Assembly: GCA_011033025.1 (NCBI GenBank)
Contig: WFMF01000277.1
Span: forward strand, 1 to 64,000
DNA: 64,000 bases
Origin: Beroe forskalii
Taxonomy: Eukaryota > Ctenophora > Nuda > Beroida > Beroidae
Reading direction: 5' to 3'
Positions 31,545 through 41,869 of this stretch are shown in pieces. Made by a program: the position numbers and the translations under genes. Within the stretch, counting starts at the first letter, position 1. Each line of letters begins with the position of its first letter. Under the pieces are notes generated by a model. That model searched no databases. It was not told the origin of the DNA and saw only the letters and a program-made list of their open reading frames with translations.

Positions 31545-31613
31545 TTGTCAGACTTCGGCGGACGCTTGCGCGCGCGCCCGCCGAAGGCGTAGGGGTCAGA
31601 CAACGTCTGACAA
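31545..31613. mobile_element. Second, internally deleted hairpin MITE
   Basis: Same right terminus GGTCAGACAACGTCTGACAA. The left terminus is shortened to TTGTCAGA and joined to CTTCGGCGG. Flanked by similar CGCCGCGCAC sequence. Confidence 0.7.
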
Positions 31614-31905
31614 CCGCCGCGCACTTGCCAGATCACGTTGTCTGCAGCTGCCCCACATTTTTTTATGCGAGTACAGTCGGCACTATAGGCCAGTTTTGCG
31701 CGGGGCGGCACTAGGGAGATTTTACGATGCGCGTAATTTGAAAAGTGCCCTCTCTTTAGTGACATCTTAGGCAAACTTAATATTGTTTGGGATACTTGAA
31801 GTGCGGTTATTCTAGTTCAGCTAAGTCTGCAGATTGTCACAATGTGAGCCATTTTCCAAAACACCAAAATTTTGTATGGTTTCTGGGTCACCAAACTTGA
31901 TTGTA

Positions 31906-32259
31906 CCGTGTCTGTAACTTTTCCCCAAATCCCCCCACCTATCAGACTTTCACTCCTTCCTTTTAGACACTTGCCAACAACATCCAATTGAACATACAGC
32001 GCGGAAAAGCGCGGAACATCGTCAAATCGGCCGTCAAAGATTGGCGGTCGTAAATAAAACGACGCGATTTTCGACGTGTTTCACGCGTGCAAGTCACGTC
32101 GGTTTTCGATAAACCACAAATCTTTGACGGCCGATTTGAACAAGTTCCGCGCTTTTCCGCAGAATAAACTTGATTTGATACTGTTGGCAAGAGTCTTAAA
32201 GGGAAGAAGGTGAAAGTCTGATAGCTGGGGGATTTTGGGGGGAAAAGTTACAGACACGG
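31906..32259. mobile_element. 354-bp long-inverted-repeat MITE
   Basis: The left arm CCGTGTCTGTAACTTTTCCC and the right arm ending GGAAAAGTTACAGACACGG pair over about 100+ bp each. The inner part also pairs (GCGGAAAAGCGCGGAAC / GTTCCGCGCTTTTCCGC; GGCCGTCAAAGATT / AATCTTTGACGGCC-like). No clear target duplication. Confidence 0.8.
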
Positions 32260-33180
32260 CAAATCTCAAAATATAAGCTCAAATTTTCGTTATAACGCAG
32301 CTAAGATTAACACGAAGAAAGAGAATATATGTACATAATCATATTTCAAAGGATAATTGGAAACCACAAACCGAACAAAAACTTAAAACCAATGAAAGCC
32401 AACTTTAAATTACTGCATTCTTAAGTAATGAGCTGCAAAATATGAGTCTTTACTCTGAATAATACTCTAATATCATTCTACTGAAGTACTGAAAGGAGCA
32501 TTCAGCATAAATAGAAAGTTGAATGAGCATACTAAAAGTATCCAAAATTTGCTCATTGTGACTATCCCGTTTGATAAGATACCCATTCGAAGAATAGGGA
32601 AGCTGGAATGATCACATTGACTATTAGCTTCATTCTTCAAGTTCAAACTCAAACGAATAATTCATTGATCTCATTTCTATTAATGAGACTTTCAAGGAAT
32701 ATTTATCCCCATCTTCGAAGAGATGCTTGTTTCAATCACTTAATCACTGCATGAGTACTGCACCTGGTTTTATCATCAAAAACAATGCAGTCCTGAGGCA
32801 AAGAGTTTGGGAAGACCTTTTGAAAAGATATTGTCAAATTAGAAAAGATGTTCAAGGAACCAATTTAAGTGATTGGAATCCTACCTGAGATAAAATATAA
32901 TTTGAGATCAATTGATGGGTTTTAGTTGACCCTATTTGTTCAGCGCCTTAAAACTTGAAATTCAAACAATGCGATGGCGATTAAAATTTTGGGAAGGTGT
33001 GCTTGGAAAATGCAAAAGTTGTAAGAGGCAATAAAATTTGCTCGAAAGTGATTGAATTAGCAAAGTGATTGGAAAATGATTGGAATAGCCAATTTGGAAG
33101 AGCAAATTAGAGGTTTTTAACACAGTGCGCTATTTGTTCAGCGCCTTTAAAATTGAAATTCAAAGCGAATTTGATGAGAG
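32260..33180. other. Non-coding, nothing recognised
   Basis: AT-rich; a TATTTGTTCAGCGCCTT segment occurs twice (about 32933 and 33130). Confidence 0.45.
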
Positions 33181-33184
33181 ATGG

Positions 33185-34345
33185 AACAATACGATACAAA
33201 CTACAGGGTTCTGATGAGATGAATTGACGATACAAACACAGTGATTCTGATGAGATTGGGAATTAGACGATACAAACACAGGCATTCTGATGAGAGGGGA
33301 ATAAGACGATACAAAACACAGTACATTCTGATGAGAAAATGATGAGACGGCATACAAACACAGTGCATTCTGATGAGATTGGGGATTAGACAATACAAAC
33401 ACAGTGCATTCTGATGAGAGGGGAATAAGACGATACAAACACAGTGCATTCTTCTTCTGATGAGGGGAATAAGACGATACAAACACAGTGCATTCTGATG
33501 AGAGGGGAATAAGACGATACAAACACAGTGCATTCTGATGAGGGGGAACAAGACGATTGCATTCTGATGAGAGGGGAATAAGACGATACAAACACATTGC
33601 ATTCTGATATGAGGGGAATAACGAAAACACAGTGCATTCTGATGATATACAAAACACAGTTCATTCTGATGAGAGGGGGAATAGACGATACAAACACAGT
33701 GCATTCTGATATGAGGGGAATAAGACGATACAAACATTGCATTCTGATGAGAGGGGAATTAGACGATACAAACACAGTGCATTCTGATGAGAGGGGGAAT
33801 AGACGATACAAAACACAGTGCATTCTGATGAGAGGGGAATAAGACGATACAAACACAGTACATTCTGATGAGAGGGGGAATTAGACGATACAAACACAGT
33901 GCATTCTGATGAGAGGGGGAATAAGACGATACAAACACAGTGCATTCTGATGAGAGGGGAATGAGAGGGGAAACACAGTAGAACACAGAGAGGGGAACAA
34001 ACACAGTGCATTCTGATGAGAGGGGAATTAGACGATACAAAACAGTGCATTCTGATGGGAGGAGAATTAGACGATACAAAAACACAGTGCATTCTGATGA
34101 GAGGGGAATAAGACGATACAACACAGTGCATTCTGATGAGAGGGGGGAATAAGACGATACAAAAACAGTGCATTCTGATGATGAGGGGAATAGACGATAC
34201 AAACAGAGTGATTTCTGATGTGAGGGGAATTAGACGATACAAACACAGTACATTCTGATGAGAGGGGGAATAAGACGATACAAACACAGTGCATTCTGAT
34301 GAGGGGGAATGGATTAGGTAGACGATACAAACACAGTACATTCTT
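33185..34345. repeat. About 40-bp minisatellite, 25-30 copies
   Basis: Unit ACGATACAAACACAGTGCAT + TCTGATGAGAGGGGAATAAG with many small indels. Minus-strand open frames (SYSPLIRMHCVCIV repeats) are by-products of the repeat, as they occur in all three frames. Confidence 0.95.
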
Positions 34346-34439
34346 CTAAGCGTTAAACGATAAACACAAACATTTGTTGCATTAAGACGAAACAAACACA
34401 TGTGATTCCTATCAGATGTGATTCTTCTAAGGATGAACC

Positions 34440-36340
34440 TTTGTTCAGCGAAGTAGCTCTGATGAGAGGAGTATAGAGTATCCCAGGCCCAGGATCCTGT
34501 ACCAAGCATCAAGGAGTCAGTCACAGAGTGCACCTGGGGATGAAGGAGTACATCCCAGGATAGACATGAGTGTATCCCAGGATCGAGGAATCTCTTGCAG
34601 GAAAATAGAGTCTTCCTTAAGACCAAGGAAACTCTCTCAGCATCAAGGAAACTCTCCAAGATCAAGGAGACTCTCAGGATCAAAGAGACTCTCAGGGTCA
34701 AGGAGACTCTCTCAGGATCAGAGTCTTCCCAAGGATCATTGAGTCTTCCAGTACATTCTGGATCAGGGAGTCTCTCTCAGGATCAACACAGTCTCATTCT
34801 GATGGAGAGGGGAAGGATCAGGGAGACTCTCTCAGGATCAAGGAGACTCTCTAAGGACCAGGGAGACTCTCTCAGGATCAGTGAGACTCTCTCAGGATCA
34901 TTGAGTCTTCCCTCTTTCAAGGAGACTCTCTCAGGATCAAGGCGCCTCTCTCAGGATCAGGGAGACTATCCCAAGATCAGGGAGACTCTCCCAAGGTCAA
35001 GGGGACTCTCTCAGGATCTTCTCTAGGAGTAGGATCAGGGAGACTCTCTCAGGATCTGAGAAAGGAGACTCTCCCAAGGTGAAGGAAACTCTCTCAGGAT
35101 CAAAGAGACTCTCAGGATCAAGGAGACTCTCTCAGGATCAGAGTCTTCCCAAGGATCATTGAGTCTTCCCTAGGATCAGGGAGTCTCTCTCAGGATCAAG
35201 GAGACTCTCTCAGGATCAAGAAGATTCTCCCAAGGAGACTCTGAGAGAGTCTCCTTGATCCTGAGAGAGTCTCCTTGATCAATAGAGTCTCCTTGATCCT
35301 TAGAGTCTCCTTGATCCTGAGAGAGTCTCCCAAGATTGGGAGAATTCCTGATCCTGAGAGTCTCCCAGATCCTGAGAGAGAGTCTCCTTGATCCTGAGAG
35401 AGACTCCCTGAACTCAATGATCCTTGGGAAGACTCTGATCCTGAGAGAGTCTCCTTGATCCTGAGAGTCTCCTTGATCCTGAGAGAGTCTTTTTGATCCT
35501 GAGAGAGTCTCCTTCACCTTGGGAGAGTCTCCCTGAATCAGGGAGACTCTCCCAAGGTGAAGGAGACTCTCTCAGGATCAAAAAGACTCTCTCAGGATCA
35601 AAGAGACTCTCAGGATCAAGGAGACTCTCTCAGGATCAAGAAGACTCTCTCAGGATCAAGGAAACTCTCTCAGAATCATTGAGTCTTCCCTAAGATTAGG
35701 GAGACTCTCAGGATCAGAGTCTTCCCAAGGATCAGGGAGACTCTCCCAAGGTGAAGGAGACTCTCTCAGGATCAAAGAGACTCTCAGGATCAAGGAGACT
35801 CTCTCAGGATCAAGAAGACTCTCTCAGGATCAAGGAGACTCTCTCAGAATCATTGAGTCTTCCCTAAGATCAGGGAGACTCTCTCAGGATCAGAGTCTTC
35901 CCAAGGATCAGGGAGACTCTCCCAAGGTGAAGGAGACTCTCTCAGGATCAAGGAGACTCTCAGGATCAGGGAGACTATCCCAAGATCAGGGAGACTCTCC
36001 CAATAACAAGGGGACTCTCTCAGGATCAAGGAAGCAACGAGACCCTCTCAGAATCAAGGACATGTTTTGCAGGATCAAGGATCTTTTCCTAAGATCTTGT
36101 CCTAGGATCAAAGAATGTACCCTTTGATGAAGGAGAGCAGCCTGGATGAAGAGTCTGTTCCAAGACAGAGCCTTTACCAGGTTCAAGGATTCGTTTCCAG
36201 TATCAAAAAGTGCATCTCATAAATGAGAGTATCCCAATATCAATGAGACTATCCAAGGCTAGGATCAAGGAGACTCTTCTAGGATGAAGAATACAATTCA
36301 GGAACAAGGAATCAGTCCTACTAGGGTGAAAGAGTCTTTC
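34440..36340. repeat. 20-bp CTCTCAGGATCA satellite with an inverted block
   Basis: Tandem AAGGAGACTCTCTCAGGATC units. At about 35229-35530 the orientation flips (GAGAGAGTCTCCTTGATCCT), so the two directions face each other and can form a long palindrome. A larger period of about 160-200 bp is visible (GAGTCTTCCCAAGGATCA recurs). Confidence 0.93.
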
Positions 36341-36770
36341 AGGTAAAGGAGTCTTTCACAGGATCAAGGAGTCTTTCCCAGGATCAAGGAGTCTTTCCCA
36401 GGATCAAGGAGTCTTTCCCAGGATCAAGGAGTCTTTCCCAGGATCAAGGAGTCTTTCCCAGGATCAAGGAGTCTTTCCCAGGATCAAGGAGTCTTTCCCA
36501 GGATCAAGGAGTCTTTCCCAGGATCAAGGAGTCTTTCCCAGGATCAAGGAGTCTTTCCCAGGATCAAGGAGTCTTTCCCAGGATCAAGGAGTCTTTCCCA
36601 GGATCAAGGAGTCTTTCCCAGGATCAAGGAGTCTTTCCCAGGATCAAAGAGTCTTTCCCAGGATCATGGAGTCTTTCCCAGGATCAAGAGTCTTTCCCAG
36701 GATCATTATTAGTCTATCCCAGGATCAAGGAGTCTTTCCCAGAATCAAGGAGCCTCCCCAGGATCATAGA
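36341..36770. repeat. Homogenised 20-bp satellite block
   Basis: At least 14 consecutive identical copies of GGATCAAGGAGTCTTTCCCA (36361-36640), then degenerate copies. Related to the preceding satellite; the identity implies recent amplification. Confidence 0.97.
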
Positions 36771-37755
36771 GTCTGTCCCAACATCAAGGAAACTGTCCCA
36801 TCATCAATAAAATGAGTGCATCCCAAGGACTATCCTAAGTCAAGGTATGTTGGTAAGTTAGAGCACAGCACAACAATTCAGAAATAACCAAACACATGCA
36901 GACAGCAGAATATTCTAACTGACCAAACTTGAATAATCAGCAAATAAACTTGAAAATTCATTGTGTATATACACCAATTTGCAATATTAATATTTGCAGA
37001 AAAATAACAGGCTTTAAAATTAAAACAAAATCGCCAAAAATATAATGGCATAGTAACTATTTGAACCATAGAGAACATAAGAACTTTTTCTACATATTGT
37101 GAAAAATTTAAATATTTTGAAAATTTTTACAATTTTCGCTGCATATTGCAATGATGGACGTGAGAGTGCGCGGCGCGGCGCTATTGGAATTTGAATCACG
37201 AATGTCGCGTCAAATTCTCACTTGTACGGCGCGCGCGACCGCCGAATTTGCGCGCACCCAGTGCCGGGGGTGCCTATAGTGATTTGGCCGTTCGAGTGGT
37301 CTACATGTCGACGGGCGATGTCCGTCCCTTTCTTCTGACTTGTTGTTTGCCGAAGGCGCAAAGTGACGTCCAAATGTGGAACGTTGCGCCGCGCGCGCGA
37401 GGGTAGGGTAACATCCTACGATCTAGATGTGAAAAGGTTTTTGCAGCTATGCACGAGTTTTTTGACCATTGTTAATATAAATTTGGTTTTTGATATATTC
37501 AGCCCTGATGGAAGGAAATTAGGGTTCCAGTTGATGATCTGTCAAAGATATTCTACTATTCTACTTATAATTGCCAAATTGTCACATTGTATAAACATCC
37601 TATTTCTTAAAAGCTTGCTTAGGTGCTTAGTAAACATTTGAAGGTCTCAGAATCTTTGAGGAACAAAAACAAATGAAAAACATAGCATAGCATCTTGGTC
37701 TGTTTCAGTACATTCAGCCCTTAAGGAACACGAAGCTATTCCAATAGGGTCACTT

Positions 37756-37915
37756 TGGCCCTTTTGGAACACAAGCTGTTCTATAGGGGCCAATTTGGCC
37801 CTTTTGGAACACCTAAACTGTTCCAAAAGGGTCAAATGACAAATAGGCATCAAATAGGTATCAAATAGGCGAATATAACATATGACTATTTTCAATTTGG
37901 CCCTTTTGGAACACT
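37756..37915. repeat. TTGGCCCTTTTGGAACAC repeats
   Basis: Three direct copies and one inverted partial copy (GTTCCAAAAGGGTCAA). Confidence 0.75.
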
Positions 37916-38334
37916 GTGCAGTGTTAAGTGAAACTTTGTTTATGAGTGAAAATCTTCAATAATTTGACAGAAAATGAAAAAATGAATTCAATTCTACCAC
38001 CAAAAACATAAACATCTTATATTAAATACAGCCACCAGACAACGTTTGGGGCTGAGTCTTAAGTGCAGGTAGAAGGTATCTAGTATACATTGAATATATA
38101 TGATTGCTGATTAGTAATTTGCACTTTACTCCAACTTCAATTATGTAATCTAACTTTTTATCCAACCCCAAGACTTTTGATCAAAATAGATAGAAGATTA
38201 ATCTTTTCAGTACAAATTGTCAGCCTTTTTGATCTTCTTTCTTCTTTGATCTTTTTTGCTAAAATATCAGTGTAGGGGCCTAGGGCACTAAAACTACCCA
38301 AAATTTTCAGGGGCTCTGCTCCCACATGCCCAAT

Positions 38335-38374
38335 TTGTCAGACAAATTGTTTGGGGCCAAGCAATGTCTGACAA
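38335..38374. repeat. Short TTGTCAGACA hairpin
   Basis: TTGTCAGACAAATTG ... CAATGTCTGACAA; shares the TTGTCAGAC terminus with the 31-kb hairpin MITEs. Confidence 0.6.
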
Positions 38375-38796
38375 CTCCCAATGGGATTTCCTTCCACCTA
38401 TTGGCTCATGCCACTTGCCTATTCCCCCAAGTCTGAGATGTGAATTACAGCCTTGGAGTCCAGTTAGATTCAAATCAAATGAATTTACTTGGCCATAAGT
38501 TGCTTTGATGCAAGGATATGGCATTTGTTTGTATACTTCACAGTGTTTGTTATTTGTATACTTTACAGTTAAAGAAAGTAATCAATGTGTTTTAAATGAT
38601 TTATTCTTTAATTGTTGATATGTTGATATGAAGAAAGTAATCAGATGTACAAAGTAGCTGGCTTTGTAAAATGATATCTGCAGTTCAAAGCAGCTGATAT
38701 TTAATTCAAAATTTTCAGTCCATTACCAAGGATTTGTCAATTTTGAATGAATGAACTAAACTTCTTGACATTTTAGTTTCCAACAGATGATTTTTT

Positions 38797-40758
38797 ATGC
38801 AACAGTCTCCAGATGATAGTTTAATTGTCAATATTCACAGCTTGGCACAAGATATGACGACTCCATTAGACCAATCTAAAGAATTCTGGGATGAATTTGG
38901 ATTTGATGAACTTCAAATGCAACTTGATGAGTATGCCAATGAAATAGCTATCCGGCAAGATGAAGCAGAAAGTGGGAGAAAAAGACTCATTGATATGAGC
39001 AAGGACTTCAAAAGGACAGCTTCTGACGAAATAAGAAAAACTGTTTCTCCACTTTTAAAGGCATTTCAAGCAGAAGTTGATAGCCTCACTAAACGAAGTA
39101 AATATTCAGAATCATGTTTTCTCACAGTATACAAGAAGCTATCTGATGCACCAGATCCATCTCCAATAATCAACCAAGCTGTTGCTAGTAAACAAAAATT
39201 GTCAACACTTACTGACCTAGAATTGGAAAAGAAACAACTGAGAGAAACATTGGAACAATATAACCTCCAATTTACTCAATTCAAGTCACAAGAAAATGAA
39301 CTAGAGAGTATAAAGAAGAAATTTGAAGAATGTCAGATGAACATCAACAAAGAGGTTGAATCTCGGGTTTTTGAGATGAAGGAGAGTCTCAATCAGGATT
39401 TCTTATTGAAAGAATCTATTTTGACTGAAACCAACAATGAGTTATCATTGAGATTAGCTGAAAAACAGGGCATGATTGAGAACTTTCAACAGTCGATTGA
39501 AAATACTGAATCTGAGTTGTTTGATTTTAAAAAGAGGTATGAGGAAGAAATGCAGACAAAAAATGCTGAAATTGAACTCTATCTTTCAGATCTTGAAATT
39601 GCAAATCAAAGATTAAACCAAAGTGGCAAGGTTATTGAGCAATATCAAAATTCAAGTTCAAAAGAAGGTATTGACAAAGAATTTAATGAAATACAAATGA
39701 GATGTAGACTTTTTGAAGCAGATGCCCAAAATAAGGATACTGAAATTTCAAGACTCCTTGAAGAGACCCACAATCTCCAAACAACTATTGCACAAAAAGA
39801 TGCTGAATTTAGGGCAAAGTCATATCAACATGAGAAAGATATTTCAGATTTTAAAGATAAATGTGCTGTTGCCAATGAACAAATAAGCCTATTTTCAGAT
39901 TATGATGAGATAAAAAATGAATTGTCTATCCTAAAAGTTGTTGAATTTGGTGAGAGCTATGAATCAGATAAGGAAAAGTCCCTTGAATACCTTTTATTGA
40001 ACAAAAACCGAGCTCTTCAAGCTGAGAACTCTAATCTTAGACTTGAAGTTCATAACTTTCGAAAAAATGTAACCAATTTGGAGAATGATATTGAGCATAA
40101 AAAGAATGAATGTGAAGAATTATCAATCCTGGTTAAACAGTTGGAGCAGGACCTCACTCAGCTACAATCTCACAGGGTAAGAGAGGAAGCAGATGGAGAA
40201 CCAAGTCAAGCAATTGAAATTGTTAACCTTTCAAAAAGTGAAGAATCTGTTGATATGCTAGCCATTGTTACCAGTCAGAGAGAAAGATTCAAAGCTAAGA
40301 ACCAGATCTTAGAGACTGATTATCAGCAGCTTAAGACAAGCTATGCCATACTTCAACAAGATAATACTACTTTAAGAACAGATAATATGAAGTTGTATGA
40401 AAGGATAAAATTCCTTCAAACAATGTCTACAAGTAATCTAAATTTGGAAGATGATTTAACATCAAAATATTCATCACAGTATGAAGCACACATAGATCCT
40501 TTCTCAGATTTCAATAGAAAAGAAAGGCAGCGAAAGTATGTCAATTTGAATTCAGCTGAAAGAGTTGTCTTGAATTTGGGTAAAATGATTCTGTCAGATA
40601 AAATTGCTCGGCATGCAGTGTTCATCTACTCTATTGTACTTCATCTACTAGTTTTCCTTGTGTTGTATAAGTTTGCTGTGGCAGAAGATTGTTTACAACT
40701 GTCCAACTGCAATGATGCATTTCAGGCCCATATGAAAGAACACCACAACCAACCATAG
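38797..40758 (+). CDS. CUX1 (CASP): CASP golgin (CUX1-type), single exon
   Basis: 653-residue homologue of CASP, the Golgi membrane coiled-coil protein made in vertebrates from the CUX1 locus; involved in intra-Golgi retrograde traffic. N-terminal family block: EFWDEFGFDELQMQLDEYAN, then RQDEAESGRKRLIDMSKDFK, then SPLLKAFQAEVDSLTKRSKY. Residues about 130-560 are coiled coil. The C-terminal block has ERVVLNLGKMIL followed by one membrane span with the family's conserved His and Tyr (LHLLVFLVLYKF) and a 25-residue luminal tail. An in-frame TGA lies 6-9 nt before the Met, fixing the start unless an acceptor (ATGCAACAG) joins an upstream exon. No homeodomain or CUT repeats. The lack of introns is unusual for this family. 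Confidence 0.92.
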   Translation: MQQSPDDSLIVNIHSLAQDMTTPLDQSKEFWDEFGFDELQMQLDEYANEIAIRQDEAESGRKRLIDMSKDFKRTASDEIRKTVSPLLKAFQAEVDSLTKRSKYSESCFLTVYKKLSDAPDPSPIINQAVASKQKLSTLTDLELEKKQLRETLEQYNLQFTQFKSQENELESIKKKFEECQMNINKEVESRVFEMKESLNQDFLLKESILTETNNELSLRLAEKQGMIENFQQSIENTESELFDFKKRYEEEMQTKNAEIELYLSDLEIANQRLNQSGKVIEQYQNSSSKEGIDKEFNEIQMRCRLFEADAQNKDTEISRLLEETHNLQTTIAQKDAEFRAKSYQHEKDISDFKDKCAVANEQISLFSDYDEIKNELSILKVVEFGESYESDKEKSLEYLLLNKNRALQAENSNLRLEVHNFRKNVTNLENDIEHKKNECEELSILVKQLEQDLTQLQSHRVREEADGEPSQAIEIVNLSKSEESVDMLAIVTSQRERFKAKNQILETDYQQLKTSYAILQQDNTTLRTDNMKLYERIKFLQTMSTSNLNLEDDLTSKYSSQYEAHIDPFSDFNRKERQRKYVNLNSAERVVLNLGKMILSDKIARHAVFIYSIVLHLLVFLVLYKFAVAEDCLQLSNCNDAFQAHMKEHHNQP

Positions 40759-41835
40759 GCAATCATTTTGTGGTAGCCTAAGTAGTTTCAGTAGCTCAGT
40801 AGTAACACTTGAACCTTACCTAGTTCAGCTTTTGATGCTTTATTGAAGGTATTATAGTTTTTCATTAACAGATGGGATTAACAGAAGTTAGGATAACTTA
40901 ATCCAGATTCCAGAATGATATTAGAATTTTGGTTAGGTATTAATGTCAATGAGAGATTTCATTTTGAACAAGCTTAAAGATTCAATTAAGCTGTCAGAAG
41001 CATGAATTTACTTATTCCTTGATATGGTATGATACAATAGTTGATTTAATTGTTGAATACAGTTTTTTGAAAATCTGAATATCTCATGTTCTGAAAATTC
41101 TAGTGCAATGCTAATTGAATAATTTATTTTTTCAATGAATTTTAATGTACATTTTGCATTATTATATAGTTTCTATAATTCATTGGTGAAAGAAGCAATC
41201 AAACATCTAGTCCAGTCTTGCATTTTTAAGTCTCACTAGCCCAACTACCCATTTTAAACTCATTCACAGGTAAAGTTTGGGAAATAATGCTGAAATAGAG
41301 AAAAATTAGTAATTACCTTCTAAAAACCTGATCCTAATATTTAACTTTGCCAAATTTTGTGATTTCCGTATTCAGATTTGACAGTTATTCTAGGCATTCT
41401 CAATATGTTATGGTGTATTTGAATTGTAACAACATTCAAATTTGAGAATGTGCACATGCCTCACATGCTCATCAGTGGTGATGTACGATTATATTCAAGT
41501 TTGTTGAAGTAAGTATCTCAACCCTGGATGTTTGTATTCTCTGCACCAGAACAGGTTATTAACTCTCATCATGTCATTATACATTTTCTATTTATGGCTC
41601 ATAGTGGCAATTTTGATCAAATTGTTCGAAAGCAGCCAAGTGAAAATTATTGCAACACTACCACATTGGTGGCATTAGATTTTAATGTACTATTGTACCG
41701 TGACCAGCTGGAGTTGACTTCTAATCGCACAGTACTAATTTGCACTTTGCAGGAGAGTGTTATAAAAGAATTAAATGTTGGGCAATACCCAACTGTACTG
41801 TTTTGTTGTTTTGTTCTATTTAAAAACGATTTATG

Positions 41836-41867
41836 AATAAATTATCACGATGTTTTGTAGAAATAAA
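41836..41867 (+). terminator. Candidate CASP poly(A) signals
   Basis: Two AATAAA hexamers (41836-41841, 41862-41867) about 1.1 kb after the stop. The distance makes the assignment tentative. Confidence 0.35.
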
Positions 41868-41869
41868 AA

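Larger units (their letters stand above)
31050..31730. repeat. GC-rich hairpin island
   Basis: Several nested inverted repeats built from CGCGCCGCGC, CTTCGGCGGGCGCG and GTCAGACAACGTCTGACAA, in an AT-rich background. Includes CGCGCTTCCC...GGGAAGCGCG (about 31067-31125) and AACCAAGG...CCTTGGTT (about 31383-31405). Confidence 0.8.
36830..38796. other. Upstream region of CASP gene
   Basis: No gene recognised. Contains a GC-rich CGCGGCGCGG block at about 37165-37410 related to the 31-kb island, GGCCCTTTTGGAACAC repeats (37756-37915) and a short hairpin at 38335-38374. The CASP promoter is presumably in the last 500 bp, but no clear core element was seen. Confidence 0.5.

Noticed and set aside
33160-34701. 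Long minus-strand open frames of 150-346 residues rich in SYSPLIRMHCV
   Set aside because: They are translations of a 40-bp minisatellite and occur in several frames at once with the same repeat peptide.
34595-36127. ETLSGSRRLSQDQ-type open frames
   Set aside because: The 20-bp satellite cycles through all frames and stays open by chance.
33185-36770. CRISPR-like array
   Set aside because: Tandem repeats without unique spacers in an animal genome; ordinary satellites.
41528-41836. 102-residue plus-strand open frame
   Set aside because: Lies in the presumed CASP 3' UTR, no family features, AT-rich composition like its surroundings.
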